Positions 13,613 to 26,408 of a DNA stretch of 64,000 bases are shown here, piece by piece; the first letter of the stretch is position 1; each line of letters opens with the position of its first letter. The notes below the pieces were generated by a model, which worked only from the letters and a program-made list of their open reading frames with translations, was not told where the DNA came from and made no database searches. The stretch spans positions 7,389,702 to 7,453,701 of the forward strand of contig PUFA01000092.1 of the NCBI GenBank assembly GCA_003508835.1, read 5' to 3'. This DNA comes from Eonycteris spelaea (taxonomy: Eukaryota; Chordata; Mammalia; Chiroptera; Pteropodidae). The translations under genes were made by a program, and so were the position numbers.

Positions 13613-14849
13613 GTATTAAACTAGTATTAGCTCTGCTCATACATGTGTAGTCAGTCTTGGCCTTATCTCCTTTGGTTGGAGTTTTTCATTGACCAGGAAA
13701 CTTTTTCAAAGAAAAAGTAAACTAATCAATAATTCTGTAAATGTAAATAATGTTAATACTCCTTCCCCAAAGAAATACCGTTTGAAAATATCAATGTGAC
13801 ACATATATATATATCAGTATATACTGTGTTTTATGTTTGTTATTTACACTGAGTTGGGTTTCATTCAGAATGATCCAGTGTAGTCAATTTAGTAATTCAG
13901 GATTTTCTTGTTATAGTGGGAACAGTTCAAATAAATTTGGTGAAATGGATTAAGCAAAAATAAACATGTTTCTTTACTGCAAGAGTTCTTAGAGCCTTTA
14001 ATATTACTAATGTCCGTGTGACTTTTCAAGGAGGGATTCCTTTGCATTGTTTAGTAAGATTCTCTTTATTTTTGTTTGTTTACATTAACACTTTACTAAT
14101 AGCTGTTATCACTAGTGGTCCTCAGTGCACACTTTGGGAAATGCTACTAGAGGTAATAGAAAAAAGTTTGAGTCAGACTGAACTCAGTGGTAGAATGAGG
14201 CAGCAAGGAGAGCAAAGTGAAAATATGTTTCATTAAAGAAAGAGCCCTAGTACAGTCAACTGAAATAAGATAATTTAAATGGGCATGTGCCCCATCTCTC
14301 CTAAAGAGATTTGAAAGCAGTAGGAAATTCTAAATGAATTTTTTAGAAGAGTGAATTAGGTAAGCTAACATACTCTCTGTAATCATCAAAAGCCATTTAT
14401 AATTTCAGGACTCCATAAGGCACACAAAGTATCTGAAGTAAATATTTGTGTTTATGATAATATGGTGTAGATAGTTCGAGGCCTTATAAAAGTTAAAAAC
14501 CTCAGAAACTCAGCTGTTTCTCTGAGGGCTCCGGGTTCTTCTAAATATTTCATGGATAGTCTTACCAAGGTAATGCTGTGGTTTTTTTCTAGTTTTTTTC
14601 CCTTCCTGTTGTCTCCTGTTCTCACCTCCTCCTCTTTTAATAAATGACTTTCACAAATTAGGATGACCTGAACTTATTTATCCTTGGAGTATTTTCTTAC
14701 ATACTTACAAAACATAAACCTAAGAATTTTTACTGTATTTATTTAGCTGTATGGCAATTTAGAGCATGATTTAAGGATTCAAGTTTTCAAGTGTCTTTTA
14801 CACTCATTTTAAAAGTGAAAAATTGGAAGTAGTAGTATTTATTGAAATC

Positions 14850-15030
14850 CTAAAGACTTAAATTCTAGTTTTCATTTTATCCTTCCCTAGCTTGAAACTT
14901 TATTCAGAAATCACTTACCCCTGCGAGTCTGTCTCTTCATCTTCAAAACAAAAACAGTGGCATCTTTTCTATTTACTTCATAAGGCTATTATGAGGATTA
15001 GAGAAGATAATGTGAATGATTTGAAGAATG
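14850..15030 (+). mobile_element. MIR SINE fragment
   Basis: Diverged MIR-like core: a cttgaaactttattcagaaa stretch, then tctcttcatcttcaaaac and an aaggctattatgaggattag-type tail. Confidence 0.45.
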
Positions 15031-15391
15031 AAGCCCTACCTCAGATATTTGAATTGTAGTTAATAGAGGGCTTCTGTATACATGGATTTTCTTTCTGTAT
15101 TAACTGTTTGAGTTCCTGTTTTCCTAAACAAACATTTAAAAGAATTTAAACAGATATAGGTAGGCTTTTTAAGTTCTTGTTGTTGTTTTAAATATTTCTG
15201 AAAGGTTTTTTTTTTAATTCTTTAAAATAGTTCTCTTATAAAAGTCCATTACCAGCATTTTAATGAACAGATATTGTACTTTCAGTCTATTAATAGGAGT
15301 TAAACTTAATATTAGAAGTAACTGGCGGAAAGGAATGTGTTGACAGCCTATGAATGTAAAGTGTCTTTTAACAAAGTCAACTGTGTGCTTT

Positions 15392-15416
15392 GTTTTGTTT
15401 TGTTTTGTTTTGTTTG
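15392..15416. repeat. (TTTTG)n simple repeat
   Basis: About five copies of a TTTTG unit in the CYB5R4 intron. Confidence 0.9.
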
Positions 15417-16374
15417 GTCTACATAATTTGGGTTGGTGGAATTGCATAGGCCGCAGTATTGAGGATGAGGAAAGGCCCCTTTTTTCCCACTTCTGGATGA
15501 CTGGCTCTAACAGCACTCACCAGGTGAGCGATACTCTCCAGCTTGCTGAGAGAAGTGATAGTGTTCCAACTTCTGGCCTGCCTTTATCCTCCCTCTTCTA
15601 CGCCTTCTCTTACTCTTCTTCTTTTCGCCTGCTTGCTCCTGTGTGCTCACAGTATCTCTCTACTTCCTAACCTCCTTCCTCTTTCTGGAAACATGGCTCT
15701 CCTTTCTTGAAGCACTCTTTTGGCACCAGCTTCTAGCATTGTATAGTTTACTGCTCCATGGAGATTCATGGTCAGGCTCTCACTGAAAAATGAAGAAGCC
15801 ATGCTTGTGTAGATGGCTTTGGAATATTTATTAGGAGTTTTACCATATTTCGAGGCTTTATGCATATGGGTTTTGGAGTACTCTTCATTCAAAAACATAC
15901 TTGTTGAGTCCCATACATAAAAGGAAAGTAAAGGTTCAGATTTAATATAAGGTCATTTTAATTAGCCACATCTGTATTTCAGTTAGCATTTAAATCTATT
16001 TTATTTATATTAATTAAATTACCCTTTCCTACATCTCAACTCTCCTATGTCACTTCTAGTTTTAGTAAGAAAGTTTCTGAAAACAAAATGTGACACTTGA
16101 ACACATCTCCTTGGTTAAATTACTATTGGGTTGTGAATTTTTAAAAATTTTTTCTTAGATTTTATAGTTAAAAAAATGAAATACTCTGTTATCTGTAATA
16201 TTAGGTCTCAGCTTTCCACTCAGTCCTTTGTGGAACAAGGAGGGATAGAAAGGATGGATAATAAGGCTGGTATATGATCTAACATTTTCATTTTCAGCAA
16301 ACATGCTATGCTTGTCCTCAGTTTATCTTGATAATGTGATTAGCAACTGAAATTTTTGGAAATATTGTATAATG

Positions 16375-16560
16375 GAAACTTATTAAACTTGGACTTTGGG
16401 CAAGTTACTTGATCTGACTGGGGCTCAGTTTTTCCATCTATAGAACAGGGATATCAATACCTACATCATGGAATTGTTTGAGTATGTGGGCAGTGAGATA
16501 GCATATGTAGGCGCCTAACCCAGAATTAGCATATTTGTAACATTCATTCATTCATGAAAC
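16375..16560 (+). mobile_element. MIR SINE
   Basis: The MIR-typical run gggcaagttacttgatctga is followed by ctcagtttttccatctat and a catcatggaattgtttgag segment. Old and non-coding. Confidence 0.65.
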
Positions 16561-18375
16561 ATATGTGAGGATCTACCGTGTGCTTGTACACAGGTACAAC
16601 AGTGATCAAGATACTGTGCTAGCTTATTTTCTCAGGCAGTATTGGGAATGTGTATTTTCATTTTCCCACAGTGCTAAACTTAGTAGAAATATAAAGCAAT
16701 GGGTATACTATAAGTATTCTTTTAGGATATTTCTATTTCAAACTAGTTTTCATATCATTAAGTATTAAGTTTGAACAGAAGTTAACTTACAAGAATTTTA
16801 TCCAAATATGTTATTATACTTGACTGTTAACTTCGGTAGATGAAACTCAATTCACAGCATTCCAAGTCAAGCAAAATCTCACACATTTATTTTTCTTAAA
16901 AATAAGAGAAAACAGAAAGCAAATATGTACAGCAGCAGATGTAACTAATTACTATGCAAACTGAAATCCAAATTAAATTTCACTCATCTCTCTCAACTAC
17001 TCTGCAGTGTTTTGAGGCCTAATTGAATCAATCTTCACTTTGGCTCACCCTCTCCCTCCCCTCAGGAGACTGTACTAGCTCTGTAAGGTTCCAGCCTTTG
17101 CAGAACTAGTTTCGAGGGATAGGGCAGTTTGACAAAGAGATTCAATTCTGGACAACATTTGTAATACGTAAATATAACAATTATTTTCCTTCCCTTAGTG
17201 GTCATTTTTGGAGACAACATTATTTTAGTAAAGCTAGTAGTATATACTTTTGTATAAATAGTAGAATTTGTTGATTTTCTGATGTTTTTCCCTTCTGTTT
17301 ATAAAAATTAATACATATTTGTATAGAAAAAAAATGTAAGGAAAAAATCACTTATAATTTTACCCTCCAAAGAATAATTATTAACATTTATGGTCTCTGT
17401 CTTTCCCTTTTCTCTCTCCACTCCCCCTCCTCCACACACACACTAACTACTTATACACACATACCTTTTTGTTTTGTGTTTTAGAAAGGATGAGGCTAAC
17501 GGTTGGAACATAAGAGAAGAAGAAAGGGACTCCAGGCAGCAGGAGAGTGGGGCACAAAGGACAGGGGATCATATGCTCAGTTATATACACAACAGATCAC
17601 TTCAGGCATTTGTATTCACTATTTGCAAAGTGTTCTTAATGTAAAATGAATACGACTACCCTTCTGGGGGAAAAGTTCTAAAGTACAGCAGTAACTGTAA
17701 AGTCTGCTTCAATAGGAACAAATCACATGTTTAGAAGTCTAGGGAGAGGAAAGAGTAATTGTTTTTGAGAGGTCAGTGCTTGTTTGAAGGGCTTTTGAGT
17801 AGAGTAGGCTTTGGGAAACAATAAGCATTACTGTGAACAAGAAAAGAAATTTGGGTATTGAGATTTCATGAACAAAAGAACATGAGGGCTGGGAGGTTCA
17901 GAGTGTTTTAGCAAAAGAGCAGAGCCCAATTCTGTTGGAAGTTAATATAATTCATGAAAGAGAACAATGCGAAATAACTTTGTAAAAATAGAACCATTAA
18001 ACTCTATATCCATATTAGCAGGAACCTTCGTGGTGATTGCTTCTAATTATCTTGTTTTACAGTTGAAACAGAGTAGGTGATAGGAGACCTTGAATATAAT
18101 TCATATAGTAAATAAGTATGTATTAGATGGATGTGCGAAGGCCCAGCAACACTCGGCAGCTTATCTCCCTTTATTATTGACGGGCTCAGTAGATAATAAC
18201 CAACTGTGTTTCTGTACTTGGGTGTCAGTATTGGGACTAGCAATGAATTAGTCCCAGTTAAGACAGCAGAAGCCACTGGTTGTAGAAGCATAAGTTGAAT
18301 GGTGTGACTGAACCTCTTTGTTTTTCCCTAGCCTGTGTTCACAGATATGTGGGCCCCTAATCTAGACCCTTATAC

Positions 18376-18600
18376 TATGGGTCCCCAACCCCCAGGTTGT
18401 GGACCAGTACCAGTCTGTGGCCTGTTAGGAACTGGGCTGCACAGCAGGAGGTGAGCAGAGATCGAGCGTGCAAAGCTTCATCTTTATTTGCAGCCACTCC
18501 CCAGTGCTAGCAACACCATCTCAGCTCCACCCCAGATCACCAGGCATTAGATTCTCATAGGTGCACCAGTCCCTGGTGCTAAAAAGGTTGGGGACCACTG
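18376..18600. mobile_element. MER1-type hAT (Charlie) non-autonomous DNA transposon
   Basis: The ends carry inverted repeats of the CAGnGGTCCCCAACC type (ggtccccaaccccc at left, aaggttggggaccactg at right). The body contains ctgttaggaactgggctgca and a caccaggcattagattctc stretch known from MER1 elements. It is flanked by a perfect 8-bp direct repeat, ccttatac, at 18,368-18,375 and 18,601-18,608, the duplication length expected for hAT transposition. Confidence 0.85.
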
Positions 18601-21600
18601 CCTTATACCATTTTCTGTTCCTCTGATGCTCCTCAGATGATGTGTTTCTTGGAACGTTCTTAACATGTTCATGTGTTCCTGCCAAAGGGCTCTGTGATTA
18701 AATAAGTTTGAGAAACAGTGTGCGTTGTATTCCCTTCTTGAAGATTTACCTTGAACTTAACATTGTTATGGCTGTGAGAAATTCTAAAGAAATCTGTTTA
18801 ACTTTTTTTTAACCCAGTAGTCCCAAATGTATTTAATATTAATAGTTAGCCTTATTTTTAATGGAATACCATTAACATCTGGAGGAGTACTAGTGATTCA
18901 ATAGATTCATTTTAAGAAATGTTTTCATAATATGTATAGTTTATCTAATTTTAAAGCCTCGCTGTTTGTTTTGTGAGCTGTTTTTCTCATGAGCAAATAG
19001 CAAGTTTTCCTGCTCTTTCTAGAATTTTCCTTTAGCTAGTGAAGCCAAGAAAAGCAGGAGCCCCAAATACTCTATAAACTTTTCTTCTGGGGCTTTTTAA
19101 GTAAAGAAATTATAAGATTCGATCTGGGTTTTTAGAAGAACTAATATGGCAATGATGTGTATGTAAGAAAGCTTAGGACTAAGGCTAGTAGAGCAGTATT
19201 TTAGATAAGAGATATAAGTGTCTCATTTGGAATTGTGGCTGTAAAATGGGAACTTAGGGGACACGTGTAAGAAATATGAAGGAGGTAGGTTTTAGAAGCT
19301 GATTGGCTAGAGAAGGAGGGAATAAGTTATTGGATGCCTACAGGCTCTGTATGTGATTTAGACGGAACAAATATATTTGTATTTCAAGATTTTTTAATCT
19401 TAGATTATTATAAATCTACTTTAAAATATTTTTGATAAGCTTATTTACTTCCATTGGCTTTAAGACCACAGAGACATTCATTAGAAGCAAGTATATTCTC
19501 TTTATCTTTTAAAAAATGTTGTTTCGAACTTTATAAGTTATATAAATTTACTTTCAGATAATCTTTTCAAGAGTCCTGGTCCTTTCTGGCACTGTTGAAA
19601 TTATTGGGCAGAAAGTATTTTCAGGACATTTACCAATATGTCCTCTTATGCTCAAGGCTATAATTGTTTCAGAAAGTAATTTGACCTTCTCTCAGAAACT
19701 TCTGAACAGATAATCAATTCTACAGTAACCATCTATATCTTGATGTGGTATAAGAAATCCTTTGTTAAAGTATTCTTGAGTCTTGGGATTGATCCTGCTC
19801 CAGTTAAGCTCTTCTCTAGTCCTATGAAGGAGAAAAGCAAGATAGGAGACTCTTTACAAAATCCTTAAAAATTGCATTCTGTTCCTCTTTTTCAGTTGAG
19901 TGCCCAGAGGTTATAGCCAAGGGACCCATTATGTGAATAAATACAAAATGAGAAGTGTACACCATGTATGTAAGGATCTCGGTTACTTATCACCGTTTCG
20001 TAGATTCCTGCAGAAAGTATGCCACTGAACCTCAGTAAAAGAATTTTTTAGATGATAAGAATGCCAATATTTATTTATATAACAATAGCAGTTTTATTAT
20101 AGTGATAGACTTGTTGGAAACAGAGCCAGAGGAGACTGTTATTTTTAATTTAACAAGGCAGTTGCTATCTTTTATCCAATTGTTTATGTAGAATTGGAAA
20201 TTTATTAAGAAACTGGTTCTACAGCTGCTTTTGGGTTCCCTTTAATAATCTGATGAAAGCTGTGGACCTTCTTTCTAGAAAAATGCACTGAGAAATTGAT
20301 GTTCATTTTATATGTAATTTCATAGATGCCAACATATATGGCTTTATTCTGTATACAATTTTTTAAAAATTTTAGTCACTATGACTTCTTTGAAAATAAA
20401 TTTCTTCATTCATATAACAAGTTTTTTTTATATATACACTTACCTTGAACCAGGCCCATATATAGCATTGAACAAGTCAGAGAAGGATTCTACCTTCATG
20501 GAGCAGTAAGCAGATATTACATTCCAGGTTTATTTCAAACTATCTTAATTTTAAGTGCTCGAAAGGAAAAATAAGTTAGTGAAAGTATTTGGGGAGGATT
20601 AGTATTGGTGCTAAAACTAAATGGGAACCTTGAAGGTAAGAAATAATAAAATTGGAGTTTTAGAATTGTAAGAGACAATGTCGTTCTCTCACCTTGTTCC
20701 ACAAATGGATCAATAAGACCTAGAAGCTGGGGTCTAGGTGAGAGCCAGGGCACTCGGAGTTGGTCTGTGTGCCTGTGCCAGGCTCGTCAGCTCTTGCGAA
20801 CCTTAGCCCCGCTGCAGCACAGCAGCGTGAGGGCTGCTGCGCCAGCCACATCCTGTTTCTGTTCTGATATTTGGCTCCCCAGACCCCCTCACAAAAGAAA
20901 CTGTTCTTTTCAACTTTTTCTTAAGATTGAAATTAATGTATAATTCCTTCTGCTCTGAGAGAAAATGTCTCAATTACTCATTGGAAAATGTAGACATGCA
21001 CTTGTTCCGATGCTATTGAAGTTTGTAAGAATTAATTGTGTTTTGCTAAAATGGAGCAAAGGGAACAGGTACAACATAGAATTTTGAACCGTTTACTGTG
21101 GTGCTTCACTCATTTAACGGGTTACAGAACAGTGGGAAGAAATGCTCTGTAGTTACATTGTGAAACTTGGTTTTATGTTCTTCTCCTTTTAATTCTGTAC
21201 TATTTCTTTTTCTTTCACGTTTCATTTCATAGTATTTGAATCCCTCCTTCGTGTTGGCCACTAGGGACCTAGTGATAACCAAAGCACACATGGTCCCTGC
21301 TCTCTTAGAGCTTATGGTATAGCAGGGAAGGTGGGCATTAATAATCATTTTGGTGATCACATATTTACCACCTGAAGTAAGGTCTATGAAGAAAAGAAAA
21401 AAAGAAAACATTTCTACATCAGATATAACAAGGGACCCAAAACTGGTGGGGCTGCAGCGCTTCGCTGTGGGCATGGTGCTTAGGTTAACGAAGAACTGAG
21501 GAGTGGGGTGCGGTAGAAGCATTACAGAAAGAAGAATATGGGCAGTGTTGTGGCACTGAAGACTGGGAGAAGCAGACACGTAGGTAGGAGCTAGGATTTG

Positions 21601-21689
21601 GTTAGGATGTGAGTATGAGGAGTGAGGGAGAGAGAGGTCCTCGGGATAAATCCTCGCTTCCTGGCTTTTACCACCATTCACGACCACAT

Positions 21690-21985
21690 GATACCACTTA
21701 AATGTGGGATATAAACCTAAAAGCAGCAAACAAACAGGACACACAAACAGAGACTCATGGACATGGAGAGTAGACTAGTAGTTAGAAGAGGGTAGGTGGA
21801 GAAGGGGGAATAGATGGGGTAAAAGAGGTCTGATGTATGGTGACAGAAATCTAACTATGAGCGATGAACACAGTGCAATATATATATATATGCCTTACTG
21901 TTGAATTGTATACTTGAAACTTACTGGATTTCATTAACCAATGTCACCATGATAAAAAATAATAATAAAATAACTTTAAAAAAAA
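21690..21985 (+). mobile_element. L1 3' UTR fragment
   Basis: Sense-strand L1 3' end: a gagactcatggacatggaga motif, a tggtgacagaaatctaacta segment, then tgtatacttgaaac, attaaccaatgtcacc and an A-rich tail. It is 5'-truncated and carries no ORF. Confidence 0.75.
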
Positions 21986-22476
21986 ACAAAAAAGAGAACA
22001 TCAGGTTGTCGGGTAGGGAGATTGTAAGGTTAGACTGAGGCGTTTGAGAAAGCAGCATTAAGAAGTCAAATAGACTGTTGGTTTAAAAGGTCTGGAACTC
22101 ATTAGAGGTTTGAGCCAGAGATTAAAATGCACTTGTCACTGTAAATTGCTCTTTACTATGACTAATATGAGCAGATTGTTAATAGAAATGTGGAGTTCTC
22201 TGAGATCCCTTGGAGCTCTCTTTCTAATGAGTTCAATAAAAAATGCGAAACTATTTTTCTCTTCTGTAGCAAAAGCTAATCCTTAGTAAATATGGGCTTA
22301 CCTTATATGTTTTTGTTAAATCTTTACCTATAATCTATTGCAGTGCTTTTCTAGCAAGTGTATCAGTTTTTATATATTGTTTTTAAGAGGAGAAAAGGAA
22401 GTTTTAGTGAATTTGGAATATGTTTCATTTATAGATGTTTAAAAATAGATGTTTAAAAAATGTTTCTTTTCTCTAG

Positions 22477-22641
22477 ATTTGATATCGAATTTGTTCTCTC
22501 AGCACCTACTTCTGAGTGGAATGGCAAACAGGGACACATTTCACCAGCTCTTCTTTCTGAATTTTTGAAAAGAAGTTTAGACAAATCCAAAGTCCTCATC
22601 TGCATTTGTGGACCAATGCCATTTACAGAGCAAGGAATAAG
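22477..22641 (+). CDS. CYB5R4: CYB5R4 coding exon: C-terminal NAD(P)H domain with CGP motif
   Basis: 165-bp exon between acceptor TCTCTAG and a strong donor GTGAGT. The translation runs FDIEFVLSAPTSEWNGKQGH to VLICICGPMPFTEQGIR. The CGPxPF motif contacts the nicotinamide/phosphate of NAD(P)H and is diagnostic of the FNR/b5-reductase family. WNGKQGHISP corresponds to the conserved GxVS-like loop. No substitutions at expected key positions were noticed. Confidence 0.95.
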
Positions 22642-25014
22642 GTGAGTAGTGATGTGGTAGGAAAAGGAATCCTCAAGGTCTTCCATAAGAAATGAAGATT
22701 TTCCATAAGAAACAATTGCCTTAGCTCTCAGTTCATCCTAGTCATACGAACCTGCACTTTACTAGTCTGTTACAGCTTGAGAATATGACAGTTTTTAATC
22801 TTCATGCAGGTGAAGGTTGGAAGCTAAAATTATTACATGTAGAGTTAAATGTGAGCACAAAAGTAAGATATAGCCAGTTCTCAATTGGCCTCTGCCAATC
22901 ACTAGAGGTATGGATATAAGATGGGTACCACAATCTTATTTAGGAAAGCAGATTCAACCTCTTCTTCCACCAAAACTTTATAATATGTAGTATTTAATAA
23001 GCAGTGTTCATCTCGTGGTAGCTTTCCATCTTTCTTCATTCTCTGCAACTGGGTGAAAGTTAGTAAATAATACAGTGATTGAAAGCCAGACAGAAAGACA
23101 GAAAGGAAAGAGTAGAGCATAAGCCAAGAGTAAGAGTTGAATTCTGGAAAAAGATAAAGAAAAAATAGTGCCCATCTTATTTGAAATTTACCTTGATCTG
23201 ATTTAACTCTAAAATGACACTTTAAAATATTGTTTAAATATAGCCACTATAGGATTTCTAGATCATTTTAAAATACGACTGCCTTACATGCCCTGTTTTT
23301 CTTTGTTTGGTATATGACTAAACCTATTATTTTCTAAATAATTTTCTTTCTCTCTTGCTATTTTATTTTTAATTTTAATTATGAAAAAGATTGAGCTCTA
23401 AAATAGACATTAAAAAGTATTTCCATGTTGTATTTAAAATTCATTTTAATTAAATGTAAGTATACTTCTGGATTTTAATATCTTCAGGAGAACGTTCTTC
23501 TGTTTAAGCTTCTCTCGACTTAAATTAATTACTATTAAACTTTAACTTTTTAAAAGCTCAAACAAAACTATAAAAATTATAGTTAAGACTAACAAAAACA
23601 ATTTGAAGTAAAACAATATTTCAGAAAAAAAAGACTAAGCTACATTCTTTCACTTTATCGACAATGTTTTTTAGAAGTATCTTAACACTTATTTATAGAT
23701 CACAGCACAATAATACTTTTAAATGATGGGAAGTATAAACTTCATGAAGAAAGAGACTGACTTTAGGGCCACTTGGTCCACTTTCCGCTGACCTATGAAG
23801 GGAATCCCTTGTACAGCCTCCTGGTAGAAGTGGGTTATTTCCTCCCATGAATTACAGGCTTCTCTGAGAGCTCTTCCATTTGGTTCCTCGTGAGGCTTAG
23901 CCTACTTTCTTGCATACTGGAGCCTCAGTGCATGTGTAATTAAATAAAAGGGAGCCAAGGTTCTAGTATTTTTTGCCTTTTTAAAATTGACTATAACCTC
24001 TATAGCTGCATTTTCTCAGCTTTACCTCAGAGCTGATCTTCCTATGCTGTGCCAGGTGGCTTGCCCAGAATTGCTCAGGAGTGTTATCAGTCATCATATG
24101 TGGACCCCTGTGGTCGCTCACCCTTAAATGTGCTGCATTGAGTTGCCTTGTGAGATGCAGCTTGATTCGTATCAGAACTTGCAATTCATAGCCCTTGCGA
24201 ATTTCAGTCTAGGACTCTCATTTCTTTTATTTCCTTGTCTTCACCCTGCGATTTATCTCTCTTACATGACAGTTATATGAGTCTTATTATATCATAGTTT
24301 TTGCTGTCTTTAAAGATGACCCTTTGGGATGCCCACTCCTAGTGCTCTGCAGTCTCATGTGTGCTACACAAGTTATATTCTAAATATAATCATTCCAAAC
24401 ATACTTTCTATATTTGGTGAAAATTTGTCAAATTTGTATGATGTGATAACTCCGAAACTGTTTTTTAAAAAAATATAAGTAAAAACATAATTATTTGGCC
24501 AGTGAAGGTTCTTTCAACCATTAAATACCCACTTGGTTTATTACAGAGATAAATAACAATCTCTACTTTCAAGGCCCACACTGTCTAGTGATAGAAACAA
24601 ATGCATGAACTGCTAACTAAAATACCACTCAGAATGTTGTAAACACTTACTATCGATATAAACAAATTGTTATGGAAATTCGGAACAGACAGGGTTCTTT
24701 TACCTAGGGGCGTGTGTACTGGAGAGATGAGAACTGCACAGTCAGAAGGGCCTGTACTTTGAATGATATCTAAAATGTTGCCAGTCAGAGGAGGTCAAGC
24801 AGGGAGAGGACGAGCAGATACATTAAGGGTGCAGGTGTTCAGAAGTCCAGGCTGGTAGAGCTAGCATGAAGCAGCTTGCCAAGGAGAGACAGGAGGTATG
24901 GCTGGAAAAGGTAGGAAGGGTTCAGGTATTGAGAGGCTTGACTGCTGCACCAGGCTGGCCTCATAACTCCTATGCCATACCCTCCTTTTATTTGAATACG
25001 TGTGTGTGCTTTAA

Positions 25015-25215
25015 AAGCTGCCAATTTGGGTTTGAATCCCACCTCTACCACTTAGAATTGTCTACAATCATTAACTGGGTGTCCTAGGGCCAGTTACTTA
25101 ACTGTTCCAAGCTTTAGTGCACTCACCTATAGAAGGAAATAAATAATAATGCTTATTCATATGAAGTACTTAGCATAGTAACTATATATGGTAAGTGTTA
25201 AATAAATGTTTATGA
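25015..25215 (+). mobile_element. MIR SINE
   Basis: Near-complete MIR in sense: tgggtttgaatcccacctct, gggccagttacttaactgtt, tgcactcacctatagaagg and a gtgttaaataaatgtt end. Confidence 0.75.
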
Positions 25216-25647
25216 TCAGGTATATTTTACAGATTTTAGTCTCCACGTACAGTTTTCCAGGTTGCATTACCAGTAAGCAGTATTTCTGCTGCTTCTGCTT
25301 AGTGGAGAGAATAAAAATAGAATGCTATGGGTATCAACTCCTTACTTTGAAAGCTGGTTAATTAAGGGGGTGAAAATAAAGCATTTATTCTGCCTTTAAT
25401 ATATAAGCTATACTATAGGGTAACCATATAATAAATGAGCAGAAGTTTTTTCTTATAGAGTTCCTCAGCTGATAAATGAAGAAAGAATGATAGAATATCA
25501 CCAATTTCAGTCCCTAATGAACTGGTGGATCTATAGGTAGATCATCAATGGTTGCTAGCATCCACAAAGAGAAGCAACCAGGTATTATGCGCCTCCTGAT
25601 GGAAGAATACTACCTATGAAGTAGTATTGTCAAAAAGAATATATTCT

Positions 25648-25767
25648 GTCTACAGCCATGCCACCCTGTACAAGCCTGATCCCATCTGATCTCGGAAGCT
25701 AAGCCGGGTCAGGCCTGGTTAGTACTTACATGGGAGACCACCTAGGAAGACCAGGTGCTGTAGATGT
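25648..25767 (+). mobile_element. 5S rRNA-derived retroposon / 5S pseudogene
   Basis: About 120 bp co-linear with mammalian 5S rRNA from its first to nearly its last base. It starts gtctacagccatgccaccct, retains tgatctcggaagctaagc (box A region) and gggagacc (box C region), and ends ggtgctgtagatgt. It differs from functional 5S at scattered sites and is followed by an A-run and then CA repeats, which indicates retroposition rather than a cluster gene. It may be a lone pseudogene or a member of a 5S-derived SINE family such as those described from fruit bats. Confidence 0.85.
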
Positions 25768-25774
25768 AAAAAAA

Positions 25775-25860
25775 TACACACGCGCACGCACACACACACA
25801 CACACATATACATATGTATATGTGTATATGTGTGTGTGTGTCTATGTGTGTGTGTGTGTA
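25775..25860. repeat. CA/TG microsatellite block
   Basis: An ACACGC/CA run is followed by mixed TATATG and then a GT run just downstream of the 5S-derived A-tail. It was probably seeded from that tail. Confidence 0.9.
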
Positions 25861-26353
25861 TAAAACCTGTATCCGATCCAGCTTCTAGATTCAGTTATTA
25901 AGTTATGGGCAAGAAGAGGATATAAACACATACCATTAAAGTATACCACAGGAACGCAGAAAAATGAGGACTGTGGGAGTCTCAGCACATAAAAGTCTGA
26001 TTTTGTCAAATAAATTGCAGTACAAAGAGAGAGAGGGATGGAGGAGAATCTTATAGATCAAAAGATTCCTAAAAGACTTATCAGGCAATCACAATGAGTA
26101 GATTTTAATCGGATCTTGACTCAAATTTTAAAAAGTTATGGCATTATAAGATAATTGAAAATTTGAACACTGACTAGATATGTGATGATATTAAGGAATT
26201 ATTGTTAATTTTTTAGAAGTGATCATTGTATTTTTTTAAATACATAGGAAATGGGGGAAATGAAAAAGTACTATGTTTATGATGGTAAACTTTGATTTCC
26301 TTTAGATTTAAACGTTTTCTCTAAAAGGCTTGTGCTTTGTATTTGTTTTTCAG

Positions 26354-26408
26354 GTTGCTGCATGATCTTAACTTTTCCAAAGATGAGATCCATAGTTTTA
26401 CAGCATAA
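26354..26408 (+). CDS. CYB5R4: CYB5R4 terminal coding exon and stop codon
   Basis: Coding part of the last exon, 55 bp, after acceptor TTTTTCAG. It encodes the C-terminus LLHDLNFSKDEIHSFTA and ends with TAA at 26406-26408. The split arginine codon (AG|G) matches the previous donor. The C-terminal helix caps the NAD(P)H subdomain, and the total length agrees with a full-length family protein. Confidence 0.95.

Larger units (their letters stand above)
13613..22476 (+). other. CYB5R4: CYB5R4 intron, 8.9 kb
   Basis: No exon was found. Contents are MIR copies (about 14,850-15,030 and 16,375-16,560), a (TTTTG)n tract (about 15,392-15,416), a MER1-type hAT fossil with intact target duplication (18,376-18,600) and an L1 3' end (about 21,690-21,985). 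A stretch near 21,240-21,370 may be L2-like. The remaining kilobases (16,600-18,360 and 18,620-21,200) show nothing identifiable. Confidence 0.8.
22642..26353 (+). other. CYB5R4: CYB5R4 last intron
   Basis: Last intron, donor GTGAGT and acceptor TTTTTCAG. It contains a MIR (about 25,015-25,215), a 5S-rRNA-derived retroposon (25,648-25,767) and a CA/TG microsatellite block (about 25,775-25,860). The region 24,590-24,860 looks like an ancient interspersed repeat of uncertain family. Nothing else was identified. Confidence 0.8.

Noticed and set aside
21106..21744. 212-codon open frame on the minus strand
   Set aside because: It runs antisense through old repeat sequence and an L1 3' end inside a CYB5R4 intron. 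The translation shows no domain and has low-complexity runs; chance openness is the simplest reading.
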